The position numbers and the translations under genes are program-made. Below the pieces are notes generated by a model. That model was not told the DNA's origin. It searched no databases and worked only from the letters and a program-made list of their open reading frames with translations. From Faecalicatena faecalis (GTDB lineage: Bacteria; Bacillota; Clostridia; Lachnospirales; Lachnospiraceae), in the NCBI RefSeq assembly GCF_012524165.2, contig NZ_JABACJ020000016.1:45118-109117 (forward strand): DNA of 64,000 bases, read 5' to 3'. This document shows, in pieces, positions 41,481-50,802 of this stretch. Positions within the stretch are counted from its first letter, which is position 1, and every line of letters begins with the position of its first letter.

Positions 41481-43415
41481 TCAATCGAGTATGCTTCTTC
41501 TATACCCCGCATAAGTTGCAGCAAAATACAGGACATATATCAAGAAAAACATTCCCAGCCCCATCAGTATGGATTCCCAGAACATCATAGGAGTAATGAT
41601 ATCCATAAGTATCTTTCTCACACACAGTGAGATAAAAATAGAAAGTGGAACCGGAAGTAACACAGGAATTCCGAAGTAAAGGACCAACTGACGCAGAATC
41701 AGTCTGCTAATCTTACGTTCGGTTACACCGAGTTTTGACAGAATACTATAGCGGAATCTATGCTTGGATGCCTCACTTAACTGCTGTACAGTCAAGATGG
41801 TTGCCGCTGTGCAGATGAAAATCAATCCTGCATAGTACAGGCTGAATCCCAGCATGATAATCGCGCCGCGGCTGTTATCCAGCGCACGCCCTTTGGTATC
41901 CGTGGACAAGACTTCCCTTAAATCTGCAGAAGTAACATTTCCGACGTAATTCAATAAATACTCATAGTCTTCCGTTGTTGTTTCTGCCTTCGTATCCATA
42001 ACAAGAGTAGTATATGCCTGCGGCAGTTCTCTGGCTGTCTCATCCGGCAGCACAATGATATAACCCACACCGATTGTTCCACCCTGAGATAAAGGTTCGT
42101 CATAGGCTGCCTGCCTTTCCAAAGTGATGCCATTTACCGTGTAAGGCAGACTTTTCTTCGTATCTGCAACGGTTTTGACCTGTGGGTAAGCGTGCAGGAT
42201 GTAGTGTTCCTTCTTAAGTTTCACAGGTTCGTACCCCAGCATCTTACGAAGCCTTGCATAGTCACTATATGCGATGGCATAATCCTCCTCACCATAGGAA
42301 TCCTGCTCCAAAGTATGATAGAGCGCCTTCTGGCCACAGTTTAGAACAGACACTTGTAAACTTTCCTTTATCCCCCGGGTCTTCTGGAAATACTCTAGTA
42401 CCTCCCCGAAGATTTCATCATCTCTGGATGATATCTGTGCATCAAAGGTACACCGGTTAAGCGCTGACCTTTCAAAAAATGTGTTGAAAAGAGATGCGCT
42501 CTGAATGCAGGCCAGAGTGAGCATCAAAAGCATGGCGAGAGTTCCGATAGTGACACTCATAGTTTTCATCTTTGCGGAAAGATTTCGGTAAATAAACAGA
42601 TTATCTCCAGTATACTTCCGTTCCTTTTTATCCAGAAAAACTTTAACCAGCACAGCTCCAAGTGTGATATATACACCGTAAAGCCCAGCTATGAGAAGCG
42701 CCAGACCAGCTATGAGAAGCAGCGGATTCAACAACTCTATCCAATTAAAAATAGTATACAGGCATCCACAGCCCAGAAGCAGTGCCAAGAACGATAACCC
42801 GCTCCATACCAGATGTCCCTTCTTTTTAGAAATCACGGCCGTCTCGTTCTGCTTTTCGGCGTAGATCAAATCATAAATCTTTACTTTCTTCAGCCTTCTG
42901 CGCATACGAAGTACAGAGAAAGCGTAAATCAGAACAACATAAAGAAGCGTGAGCAAAAAAGCCTGAAGGGAGAACTCAGTCTGTACAGAGTATTTTACTT
43001 CAAAAATGTTCTTGATTATCATATTGAGAATCTGATAGAGAAAACTTCCCACCACCAGACCGGCCAATAGGGCGGCAGCTCCCATAATGACATTCTCAAA
43101 CAAGACCAGCCGGGAAATTTTTCGGTTGCTGATGCCCAGAAGCATATACGTCCCCAGCTCTTTACTTCTTTTTTCCAGCATAAACCGGTTCATATAATGT
43201 ACCAGCCATTCCGTAACACCGACCACAATGATGGAAATGAAACCGATCATCATCGACAGACCGTCCATCATCACCCCCAGGCTTCTGATGTCTTTAGAGA
43301 ATGCCACCATATTAAAAGCATACATCAGAGAAAACGCAATCGTGACTGTGAGAAGATACACACTGTAATCCCTCATAGAACGCCTGGCATTACGCAGTGC
43401 TAATTTACCGAGCAT
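41481..43415 (-). CDS. BceB-type ABC permease
   Basis: 644 residues from ATG 43415; GGAGG is 11 bases upstream and the gene overlaps the ATPase end by 11 bases. Ten-helix Bce layout: MLGKLALRNARRSMRDYSVYLLTVT, LEKRSKELGTYMLLGISNRKISRLV, a roughly 200-residue extracytoplasmic domain (about 310-500), and terminal helices with RFRYSILSKLGVTERKISRLIL. Works with the adjacent ATPase to remove peptide antibiotics from lipid-linked targets, and doubles as the flux sensor for the BceS-type kinase. Confidence 0.94.
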   Translation of the reverse strand: MLGKLALRNARRSMRDYSVYLLTVTIAFSLMYAFNMVAFSKDIRSLGVMMDGLSMMIGFISIIVVGVTEWLVHYMNRFMLEKRSKELGTYMLLGISNRKISRLVLFENVIMGAAALLAGLVVGSFLYQILNMIIKNIFEVKYSVQTEFSLQAFLLTLLYVVLIYAFSVLRMRRRLKKVKIYDLIYAEKQNETAVISKKKGHLVWSGLSFLALLLGCGCLYTIFNWIELLNPLLLIAGLALLIAGLYGVYITLGAVLVKVFLDKKERKYTGDNLFIYRNLSAKMKTMSVTIGTLAMLLMLTLACIQSASLFNTFFERSALNRCTFDAQISSRDDEIFGEVLEYFQKTRGIKESLQVSVLNCGQKALYHTLEQDSYGEEDYAIAYSDYARLRKMLGYEPVKLKKEHYILHAYPQVKTVADTKKSLPYTVNGITLERQAAYDEPLSQGGTIGVGYIIVLPDETARELPQAYTTLVMDTKAETTTEDYEYLLNYVGNVTSADLREVLSTDTKGRALDNSRGAIIMLGFSLYYAGLIFICTAATILTVQQLSEASKHRFRYSILSKLGVTERKISRLILRQLVLYFGIPVLLPVPLSIFISLCVRKILMDIITPMMFWESILMGLGMFFLIYVLYFAATYAGYRRSILD

Positions 43416-44178
43416 TGGACACATCACCTCCCAGCAAAGTCACCACATCCATGATTTCATTGAAAAACTCTCTCCGCTTTTTCTCACCCTTTATCAATTC
43501 ACTGAAAATCTTCCCATCGCGTAAGAATAAAATCCGGCTGCAATAGCTGGCCGTAAAAATATCATGAGTGACCATAAGAATCGTGGCCTGCATCTCCTGA
43601 TTCATCTGGGTAAAACATTCCAGAAGCATTCCGGCAGATTTCGAATCCAGTGCGCCTGTGGGCTCATCGGCCAGAATCAGGCTCGGGTGGGCAATCAGGG
43701 CTCTGGCACAGGCACATCTCTGCCGCTGACCGCCAGACACCTCATAAGGAAATTTGTCGAGAATATCCCGAATTCCCAGGCGGATGGCTACCTGTTCCAC
43801 CTCTTTTGAAATCTTTTTTGGGGAAGCCCCCTGTATGACAGGAGCCAAAGCAATATTTTCTTCAATTGTCAATGTATCCAGGAGGTTAAAATCCTGGAAC
43901 ACAAAGCCCAGGTTTCTCTGACGGAATTGGGCCAGCTCCTCTTCCTTAAGCTGGGTGATGTCTACATCACCCAGGTAAATGTGTCCCGCTGTAACAGTAT
44001 CAATCGTCGAGATACAGTTGAGAAGCGTCGTCTTGCCGCTTCCTGATGCCCCCATGATTCCCAGGAATTCACCTTTTTCCACTGAGAAGCTTACCTGGTC
44101 AAGGGCCTTCGTAATCAGAGTCTTCGTTCCATAATATTTTTCCAGTTCTTCGATTCTAAGTAATGTATTCAAATTCAT
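43405..44178 (-). CDS. BceA-type ABC ATPase
   Basis: 257 residues. Walker A GASGSGKTT, Q-loop FVFQDFNLLDTL, signature VSGGQRQRCACARA, Walker B SLILADEPTGALDS and H-loop MVTHDIFTAS. The tail KKRREFFNEIMDVVTLLGG is typical of BceA. ATG 44178 sits only one base after an AGGAG; a TTG two codons later would have better spacing, so the exact start is uncertain. Transcribed from its own promoter, which carries a large palindrome. Confidence 0.94.
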   Translation of the reverse strand: MNLNTLLRIEELEKYYGTKTLITKALDQVSFSVEKGEFLGIMGASGSGKTTLLNCISTIDTVTAGHIYLGDVDITQLKEEELAQFRQRNLGFVFQDFNLLDTLTIEENIALAPVIQGASPKKISKEVEQVAIRLGIRDILDKFPYEVSGGQRQRCACARALIAHPSLILADEPTGALDSKSAGMLLECFTQMNQEMQATILMVTHDIFTASYCSRILFLRDGKIFSELIKGEKKRREFFNEIMDVVTLLGGDVSNAR

Positions 44179-44201
44179 ACTCCTTTCCTTCTTCTGCCCT
44201 A

Positions 44202-44254
44202 ATCATAACAAAAGCGGTGTCTCTTTGGTACTTACAAAGTTGTAAGTACCAAAG
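44202..44254 (-). promoter_or_regulatory. bceAB promoter with a 32-base palindromic BceR-type site
   Basis: Perfect palindrome CTTTGGTACTTACAA-AG-TTGTAAGTACCAAAG (44223-44254). On the minus strand a -10 TATGAT (44202-44207) lies 17 bases after a poor -35 (TACCAA, 44225-44230) that is inside the palindrome. A weak -35 replaced by an activator site is what BceR-controlled promoters show. Confidence 0.75.
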
Positions 44255-44264
44255 GACGCCGCAG

Positions 44265-45251
44265 TCAGTCCCGTCGGTCCGGGTGATTATAGGTTCCAGT
44301 GGGAAATCCTATGGTCATCTTTGTTCCCTCGTGAAATACAGATTCCGCCTGGATGTCAAGTCCCAGTTTCATACAAAGCTTCCGGCACAGATACAGCCCC
44401 ATACCGGTGGACTTCCGATTGTCCCGGATGCCTCCGGTAAATCCCTTGTCAAAAATACGGGGCAGATCCTCCGGCGCAATCCCTCTACCATTGTCTTCAA
44501 TGACCAGAAAGACACCGTTCTTTTCCCGTCTGGCGGATATTTTGATCCAGGCGCCCTCGCTTCTGTGATATTTGATCGAGTTGGAAAGAATCTGGTTCAC
44601 GATATAAGTGAGCCACTTTTCGTCCGTACAGACGGTATCCGCCGTCTCCTCTACCTTGAGGCTGATCTTCTCTTCCAAAAGCCAGGTCCTGTTTGACATA
44701 AGCGCAGGTGTCAATGCATCAAAAAGGGGAAATTCTTTGACAAAGTAATCCTTTTCCACGTTCTCGCTTCTGGCATAATAAAGAGCCTGTTCCACCAGAT
44801 AATCAATATGGGACAGTTCCTTTTGTATCCGCTTGTTTTCCCCGCCCGGATGATTCCTTAAAATCAGATTTATTGCAGTAATAGGAGTCTTGATCTCGTG
44901 TATCCACTCCTCGATATACTCCTTGTACTGCCGCTGGGTGTTCTTAAGGCAGTTGACATGTTCCAGCATGGATTTGGATGCAGTATGCAGAATGTCTCGA
45001 CAAAGCTTCTCCTCAGCGTTCTGTGGTCTTTCCAGCGTTTCATATATCAGATACTTCTGGTCCAGTTGATCCAGCTTTTGAGAAATCTGTATGGTCCTTT
45101 TTCTGAACCTGTAATACCTACCTCCCCAGACCGCGGCCAGAATGACTATCCATACAATCAGTATAGGCAGGACAGCAAAGAAACTATTGCCCATCAGTAC
45201 CAGATAAATACTCAGGGCAATCATACAGAACAGATTTAAAAACGCAATCAT
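44265..45251 (-). CDS. BceS-type intramembrane-sensing histidine kinase
   Basis: 328 residues. Two membrane helices (about 5-20 and 26-43) with only a few residues between, HisKA EEWIHEIKTPITAINLIL (His118), and HATPase with IVNQILSNSIKYHR, IEDNGRGI, IFDKGFTG and RKSTGMGLYLCRKL. This is the standard BceS sequence pattern; such kinases have no ligand domain and are switched by the BceAB complex. ATGA overlap with the regulator. Confidence 0.95.
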   Translation of the reverse strand: MIAFLNLFCMIALSIYLVLMGNSFFAVLPILIVWIVILAAVWGGRYYRFRKRTIQISQKLDQLDQKYLIYETLERPQNAEEKLCRDILHTASKSMLEHVNCLKNTQRQYKEYIEEWIHEIKTPITAINLILRNHPGGENKRIQKELSHIDYLVEQALYYARSENVEKDYFVKEFPLFDALTPALMSNRTWLLEEKISLKVEETADTVCTDEKWLTYIVNQILSNSIKYHRSEGAWIKISARREKNGVFLVIEDNGRGIAPEDLPRIFDKGFTGGIRDNRKSTGMGLYLCRKLCMKLGLDIQAESVFHEGTKMTIGFPTGTYNHPDRRD

Positions 45252-45943
45252 TGCTTATCCTCCTGCACCATCACCCCTTTTTTGGGAATTGTTTTGATAA
45301 AATTCTCCAGACCCAGCTCTCTTAAGCGTCGGCGGAGACGGGACAAATTAACGTTTAAGATATTTTCATCCACATAGAACTTGTTCTCCCACAGATATTC
45401 AATCAGAGAATCCTTGGTCACTACATGACCTTTATTCAGGAACAGATAATAGAGAATCTTCACCTCGTTTTTAGACAACTCCATTGTCTTTTCCTGATAA
45501 GAAATCTGTCCCATCAGCACATTGAGGGAGACCCCAAAGGCATGGATCGATTCCGAGGGAGCCTGGTTCTTCCTGACCAATATCCGGTTGATGCGTGCCA
45601 GCAGAACAGGCAGGCTGCAGGGCTTTCGAATAAAATCATCTCCACCCATCAGGATTCCGGTAAGCTCATCCTCCTCGCTGACTCTGCCGGTGAGAAAGAT
45701 GACCGGTACACTGGACACGCTACGGATCTCTCTGCAGAGCTTTAAGCCATCACAGGCCTCCAGACCGATATCCAGCAGAATCAGATCCACTGGGGCTGCC
45801 TCCAGCAGAGCCCTAATTTCTGCAGTCAGTTCTTCCTGGGAACAGGAAAAATGGTCCGGGCAGACTGACGGATGCCCATTCGCCTCAAGATAATCAGACA
45901 GCTCCTGACGGATATTGGGGTTATCTTCTATAATGAGTAACAT
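45248..45943 (-). CDS. BceR-type response regulator
   Basis: 231 residues. Receiver starts MLLIIEDNPNIRQELSDYL, Asp58 in LILLDIGLEACDGLKL, switch FLTGRVSEED, DDFIRKPCS, and a winged helix with LSKNEVKILYYLFLNKGHVVTKDSLIEYLWENKFYVDENILNVNLSRLRRRLRELG, the C-terminal pattern of BceR regulators. Likely binds the palindrome at 44223-44254. Confidence 0.95.
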   Translation of the reverse strand: MLLIIEDNPNIRQELSDYLEANGHPSVCPDHFSCSQEELTAEIRALLEAAPVDLILLDIGLEACDGLKLCREIRSVSSVPVIFLTGRVSEEDELTGILMGGDDFIRKPCSLPVLLARINRILVRKNQAPSESIHAFGVSLNVLMGQISYQEKTMELSKNEVKILYYLFLNKGHVVTKDSLIEYLWENKFYVDENILNVNLSRLRRRLRELGLENFIKTIPKKGVMVQEDKQ

Positions 45944-45962
45944 AAATCTTCTCCAATCCAGC

Positions 45963-46849
45963 TTAATTTTTCATATTTGGGGAAATATGATTCCTATAAC
46001 ATTTGATTCCAGCTTTTACATCTGGCTCCAAAATCAACTTCCTGAATAAATAATTTCCTTTAATCAGATCATTCCCGTAAAATTGAATGTCTTTTTTGCG
46101 TCTCTGCGGTGCAATCTCAGTATCATACCCTATCACTTCCTGCTTTCCAGATAAAATTGGAACTCCATTGTCTGCATATATCTTAGATCTGCCATTCATA
46201 CAAAAACCGGCTTTTGCCATCATATGCCCCATTTTCCCGGGCATGAACTCCAGTTTCCCCACACTATTCACATAGACGACTGGAACATCAAATGCCTTCG
46301 CGTAAGCTTCACAAAAAAATTGTTCGTTTTTATCTCACGATCTGCTTTCCTTGAATCTGCAGGGCATCCATGTGGAAATACTATTAAACTAACTTCTTCA
46401 TCCTTTATATTATTATAAAAGTGTTTCCTTTTTGCATCATAGCAGATTGCAACAGCAACATTTCCAAAGGGTGTGGATATAATACTGTCAAACCATCCTC
46501 TTTTTAATACCGCTGCTTCCCCCTCACTTTTGGAAACAACACCATATATTTTTTCTGAATCAGCAATTAAATACCTGTTATAATAGTCACCATTTTCAAA
46601 ATCTAAATATCCAACTCCAATATATGTCCTGTACTTCTGGGCCATTTCCTTTGCCCAGGCAGATGTAGCTTTTCCACAATCATCCGCGTACTTCCACGCT
46701 TCCTGACTTGCCATATAGCTGCATATTGCCATTTCCGGCAATAAGATAATGTCGGGGCTTTCCAGGGATGCAATTAGATTCTCTATATATACCTTTCTCT
46801 GAGGTATGCCCTTTATATCATTGTTTAACTCCATTGCAAATATTCTCAT
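45963..46849 (-). pseudogene. Carbon-nitrogen hydrolase (nitrilase family), frameshifted
   Basis: The first frame (46849-46268) encodes the nitrilase N-terminus with catalytic Glu in LLPEMAICSYMA and Cys in VAICYDAKR. It ends NNFFVKLTRRH...SM. The second frame supplies CEAYAKAFDVPVVYVNSVGKLEFMPGKMG and the rest, to 45963. They join at a run of seven T (minus strand, near 46315-46321): one extra T would restore a single protein of about 295 residues. This could be a true mutation, a sequencing error in a homopolymer, or slippage. It overlaps the upstream AraC frame by four bases. Confidence 0.8.
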
Positions 46850-47181
46850 TTAAATTCCCCCTCTGCACAGTAAGTATACCATGTTATGAACGAAAATTCA
46901 GTATGCAATATTTTCTCATCCTCAAAGTCTACAGCCATGTCTCCTTTATCAAGCTGATCCGTTCTCAGCCGCTCGAATGCAGCCTGTGTCATCCTGCGAA
47001 GCCGGATATATTCTGACAAGGAAATCCCGGTAATGCAGGCAAACATCCGCTTAAAGTAGAACGTGGAATAACAGGCTATAAGAGCCGCTTCGTCCACAGA
47101 AATCTCCTTATCCAGATTTTCTTCAATATAATCAATTGCCTTACTCAAACTTTGTAACCTTTCCATTGAATTATTATTCAT
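46846..47181 (-). pseudogene. AraC-type regulator with internal deletion
   Basis: 111 residues. The first helix-turn-helix is clear (ISVDEAALIACYSTFYFKRMFACITGISLSEYIRLRRMTQAAFE). The second is missing: after RLRTDQ the chain runs into LDKGDMAVDFEDEKILHTEFSFITWYTYCAEGEF, so roughly 40 or more residues appear deleted. It is coupled by four bases to the frameshifted nitrilase, so both genes of this unit are degraded. DNA binding is unlikely. Confidence 0.6.
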
Positions 47182-47278
47182 TTGACGTTCAGGTAATAAC
47201 ATATAGTTTCCATTGCTATAACATATTTTTGCAAATTCCTCTATATTTGAATTTAACTGCCTTATTGGTTCAGTATAA

Positions 47279-47494
47279 TCATTTATATGGTGTCCAAAAT
47301 GATATTATTGTATCTGCACAAAGAGCTTTATCTTCGGGCAATCCCACAATTTTATAATAGTATTTCGCATCATTGTCATACTCTAATCTCATTTCATCCT
47401 TACGATTTTGCGAAAGATTATCAAACTTTATTTGTACTTTCCTTTTTTCCCACAACAAATACGATTCTAAAATTTCCAAAACATAGTCTTTCAT
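47279..47494 (-). CDS. Small hypothetical protein
   Basis: 71 residues with a strong ribosome site (AGGAGGAAAATA before ATG). Charged, no membrane span: MKDYVLEILESYLLWEKRKV then DNDAKYYYKIVGLPEDKALCADTIISFWTPYK. No family recognised. The abrupt end FWTPYK and the lack of a downstream partner suggest it may be the N-terminal part of a once longer protein. Confidence 0.6.
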   Translation of the reverse strand: MKDYVLEILESYLLWEKRKVQIKFDNLSQNRKDEMRLEYDNDAKYYYKIVGLPEDKALCADTIISFWTPYK

Positions 47495-47722
47495 TATTTT
47501 CCTCCTATAAATTCAAACTATTGAATCCTTTGCGTTATAATTTTATCATATAAGAATTCTTCTGTGATGATAGAAAACCACATTTTTCTGATTTTAAACA
47601 ATTCTCCTTGTTTATAGGAGATATTCTACATCAAACAGGGCTTCTCTGTAATCATGATGGGAAAGCACTCATTAACTTATAATTCTTGGAACTGTTTTAC
47701 AAGTAAACTCGCCTGCTGATAT

Positions 47723-47785
47723 AAGTAAATCCCCACACCCCACTTCTGTCTTTCTGACATTGAAGTAGGGTGCGGGGATTTACTT
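47723..47785. repeat. Long intergenic stem-loop with AGTAAAT ends
   Basis: 23-base arms, AAGTAAATCCCCACACCCCACTT's (47723-47745) and its complement (47763-47785), two mismatches. No T-run follows, so it is not a standard terminator. The outer AAGTAAAT matches the other stem-loops at 13.83, 17.46 and 18.77 kb. Confidence 0.6.
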
Positions 47786-47792
47786 GATGAGA

Positions 47793-48278
47793 TTAAACGA
47801 TGGATTTTTTCCACTCGTTTACTTCATTCAGTAATAAGGATTGAATGGAAGGGTTATTTTGTGGGCAGACCAAAAACAAAAATGCACTGTTCCGGCATTT
47901 TTGATAGTGTTCGCCCTTTAACCAAAAGTCATACCCCATAGAGCATCTGGGATTACAGTCGTTTGGATCTGCCAGCCGCTTACAGATTGGGGCTTTCTGA
48001 ATGGCACTAATCATCTCATCTGGCAACGTTTCCAAAATCTTTTCGTATTCATTGACATGAACCCCATAGATACGAACGAGCATTCCCTTCTTTCGGAACA
48101 CATAATTCGCTACGGTTTTCTTGTTATAAATATAAGAAACCATGTAACCACTTTTAGCTGTCTTAATCTCAATCTTACAGCCAAGATCTATTAATTTATC
48201 ATGTAACTCCTTCACAAACTCCTGATTCTCCACGGGAACCGAAGCAATAAAATCATCAAATCCTATTTTCTTATCCAT
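47793..48278 (-). CDS. Cys-rich protein of unknown function, AraC-linked
   Basis: 161 residues, start MDKKIGFDDFIASVPVENQEFVKELHDKL with AGGAGGACAAGGAT upstream. The N-terminal half resembles the DUF1801/YdhG-like fold (GYMVSYIYNKKTVANYVFRKKGMLVRIY). The C-terminal half has a Cys cluster, CKRLADPNDCNPRCSMGYDFW and CRNSAFLFLVC, that could bind a metal. It lies 22 bases after an AraC regulator on the same strand and is likely its target. Function unknown. Confidence 0.78.
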   Translation of the reverse strand: MDKKIGFDDFIASVPVENQEFVKELHDKLIDLGCKIEIKTAKSGYMVSYIYNKKTVANYVFRKKGMLVRIYGVHVNEYEKILETLPDEMISAIQKAPICKRLADPNDCNPRCSMGYDFWLKGEHYQKCRNSAFLFLVCPQNNPSIQSLLLNEVNEWKKSIV

Positions 48279-48300
48279 ATCCTTGTCCTCCTGCTTTTGT

Positions 48301-49161
48301 CTATTTTTCCTCGTCTATGACCGGTATCCATATCTGGCTCAGATATTGTTCATCAAAAGAATTGCCATCGCTGTACCATTCCAGTTCCGGGCAGTCTGCA
48401 TGTTGAAATGGATATTTCATAATCCACTCCTGTTGTAGGTATTTCCAGCCATTTTGAATTGCCTCTGGTACTGGCCCCCTACAGTCAAATACTGCCCACA
48501 AAGCCTCTGGTATCCACATCTCACAGTCCACATTTAGTACATCCTCATCTGTCATGACCATAATGGAATATTGCAGTTTATCTACACGGGACTTCTCGCT
48601 GTGAAACAGGCCGAACAGACCTTTTGGCGCCCCCTTATCTATGGAGACCAATTGAGAGAAGAACCCGTTTTTTTGACAATCACTCCAAAACTCAGGAATC
48701 TTTTGATGCTGTTCACCAGCAGAGCAGATAATACTCTTTCCCACCAGGCGAAAAGCCGGCTTTTGTTCCAACCTCCAGGAGTATTGCTGCCTGATAGAAA
48801 CCTGCATTTTAGGCACTACTCGCAGCTTGACATCCTTTTCCCGCGCTTCCTTCGGTGTTATACCATGAAACTGTTGAAATGCTTTCGTAAAAGAGGTGGG
48901 GGAATCATATCCATATTGATAGCTGATATCGATCACCTTCTTTTCCGTACTTTTCAGATCATAGCCTGCTAACGTAAGCTTCCTGAATCGGATATATTCG
49001 GAAAAGCTGATGTCATTCATGTACGAAAATACCTTTTGAAAAAAACCAAAGGAACATCCGGCAATCTGTGAAACCTCTTTTGGGTCAATCGGCTCCTGTT
49101 TTCGCTGCAGATGATTTTCTACATAATCTAAGATCATCTGCAATTTTTCGTTCCACTCCAT
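48301..49161 (-). CDS. AraC-family regulator with GyrI-like effector domain
   Basis: 286 residues. Double helix-turn-helix at 5-110 (IDPKEVSQIAGCSFGFFQKVFSYMNDISFSEYIRFRKLTLAGYDL, VIDISYQYGYDSPTSFTKAFQQFHGITPKEAR), then a SOUL/GyrI-like domain from about 125 that ends with the usual CPELEWYSDGN segment. Members sense amphipathic drugs. It is cotranscribed with the Cys-rich protein. Confidence 0.93.
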   Translation of the reverse strand: MEWNEKLQMILDYVENHLQRKQEPIDPKEVSQIAGCSFGFFQKVFSYMNDISFSEYIRFRKLTLAGYDLKSTEKKVIDISYQYGYDSPTSFTKAFQQFHGITPKEAREKDVKLRVVPKMQVSIRQQYSWRLEQKPAFRLVGKSIICSAGEQHQKIPEFWSDCQKNGFFSQLVSIDKGAPKGLFGLFHSEKSRVDKLQYSIMVMTDEDVLNVDCEMWIPEALWAVFDCRGPVPEAIQNGWKYLQQEWIMKYPFQHADCPELEWYSDGNSFDEQYLSQIWIPVIDEEK

Positions 49162-49306
49162 TTCTTAGCCCCTTTCCTCTCGTATTTTTTAATTATAACT
49201 GATTTCCCTGAACAATGCCTCTCTTTTTGAGTTCTGTTTGGATAAGTAAAGCAGTATTGAAACTATTGTTCAATACTGCCCTTTATCATTTCATATGAAA
49301 TTTATG

Positions 49307-49855
49307 TTACTGCCAGATTGGGTTATGTAATACAATTTTCATAAGACATCTGTCATCCCCGGTCTTAATGCTTTTTAGCAATTCTACATCCACCTCACAG
49401 GAAAATGCCTTTTCAAAAAGAACTTTGCTGTAACCCGTCGTACACTGGCACCATGTTTTTGTCTCTAATTTCTCTACTTCCGCAAGCATCGGACAGGGGC
49501 AAAAATGAAATTGCAGATAAAGTTCCCCGTCTTCACAAAAAAGTCCTGCAGCTTTTGCTTTTTCTGAATCTGCGAACTCCTCTAAACTCTTAGCAGTAGA
49601 CCGTAATTCCCTGACGAGTGCAAGTTTTTCATCCATTCCGTATCCGCATTGACAGCTCATCCGTATTTCCTTTACTGTCTCATCTCCGAATCTGCTTTCC
49701 AAACGGCGCATTGAGGACTTCACCCACTCCTCATTATTCTCTTCCTCTACCTTCTGTTCACTCCCATATACCACTTCCCTGGCTGTCACTGCATCGCTTC
49801 TTACTTTCACACAATCATAAATTACATTTTCTTGTATTTTTCTGATATCAAACAT
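49307..49855 (-). CDS. Cys-rich protein, DUF6144-like
   Basis: 182 residues with four Cys pairs or singles likely to form a metal site: SCQCGYGMDEK, FCPCPML, WCQCTTGYSK and GDDRCLMKIVLHNP. The central ESRFGDETVKEIR is a helical segment. The pattern fits the DUF6144 group, related to L-2-amino-thiazoline-4-carboxylate hydrolase-like proteins; I am only moderately sure. Stands alone between two AraC regulators. Confidence 0.7.
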   Translation of the reverse strand: MFDIRKIQENVIYDCVKVRSDAVTAREVVYGSEQKVEEENNEEWVKSSMRRLESRFGDETVKEIRMSCQCGYGMDEKLALVRELRSTAKSLEEFADSEKAKAAGLFCEDGELYLQFHFCPCPMLAEVEKLETKTWCQCTTGYSKVLFEKAFSCEVDVELLKSIKTGDDRCLMKIVLHNPIWQ

Positions 49856-49935
49856 AATTTCCTCCCTGATTTTGATTATTGTTCCTTCTTAAGTATAGGG
49901 AGAAAATGATCCTGCTGACTTCTGAATTCTTGCTC

Positions 49936-50769
49936 TTATACAATCGGGATACATAAATCCATAACAACCCTGTGATTTTCCCGCTCAATGTGATGATAAA
50001 TATTCAGGCCATAGCTCCGTGCCATATGGTAACCGCTTTGCGGCAGCCAGACATTAAAAATTCCCTGCAGGGTCTCAAAAATATCCTGAATTTCTCCATC
50101 GAAATGATACACGATCCATCTGCCGCCCTTGATCCGCATAAGATTGTCCAAATCACAATCCTCTTCCACTGTCATGCAGATATCACAGATACACTGCGAG
50201 GGATCTGTAATAGCCGGATCATGGAAATAACGTTCCACCAAGATGGTTCCCTTCTGCAAATAGGACTGATACAGATCTAAAAACTGATACCAATGCTTCT
50301 CAAGCTCTACATAGCTTCCTATGAACCGCTCATAGATTACAAGAAAGTCAGGAAGCTCCTGAATCTCGATTCTGGCATCATACTCTTCTGCCGTTTTGAA
50401 ATAGGCAGTACGCTTTGGCGGAAAGGGAACCTCCATATCAGTAGTCGGTATGGAATGTCTGAATTCTGTTGGCGAAACATCATGATGCTTTTTGAATACA
50501 GAACTATAATTAGAAGAACTATATCCGTAATCCAATCCAATGTCTGTAATTGCTTTTTTCGGATTTAATTTCATATCTACCGCACTCTGATCCACCTTGC
50601 AGCGTTTTACGAATGCGTAGACCGATTCGCCTGTCACTGCTTTGAAAATACGTGAAAAATGGTACTTCGATATAAAAAACTGGGCAGCCACAGACTCCAG
50701 CGATAAATCCTCATCTAAATGCTGCATGATATAGTCAATACTCTCATTGACCAGCTGATATTTATCCAT
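49936..50769 (-). CDS. AraC-family regulator with GyrI-like effector domain
   Basis: 277 residues. Helix-turn-helix pair at 5-105 (LSLESVAAQFFISKYHFSRIFKAVTGESVYAFVKRCKVDQSAVDM, ITDIGLDYGYSSSNYSSVFKKHHDVSPTEFR), then a GyrI-like sensor domain ending VVMDLCIPI. GGAGCCCT precedes ATG. It follows the aldo/keto reductase by 33 bases on the same strand, so it may be cotranscribed with it. Confidence 0.92.
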   Translation of the reverse strand: MDKYQLVNESIDYIMQHLDEDLSLESVAAQFFISKYHFSRIFKAVTGESVYAFVKRCKVDQSAVDMKLNPKKAITDIGLDYGYSSSNYSSVFKKHHDVSPTEFRHSIPTTDMEVPFPPKRTAYFKTAEEYDARIEIQELPDFLVIYERFIGSYVELEKHWYQFLDLYQSYLQKGTILVERYFHDPAITDPSQCICDICMTVEEDCDLDNLMRIKGGRWIVYHFDGEIQDIFETLQGIFNVWLPQSGYHMARSYGLNIYHHIERENHRVVMDLCIPIV

Positions 50770-50802
50770 AGGGCTCCATTCTTTTCTTTGAATCCTTTCT
50801 GA

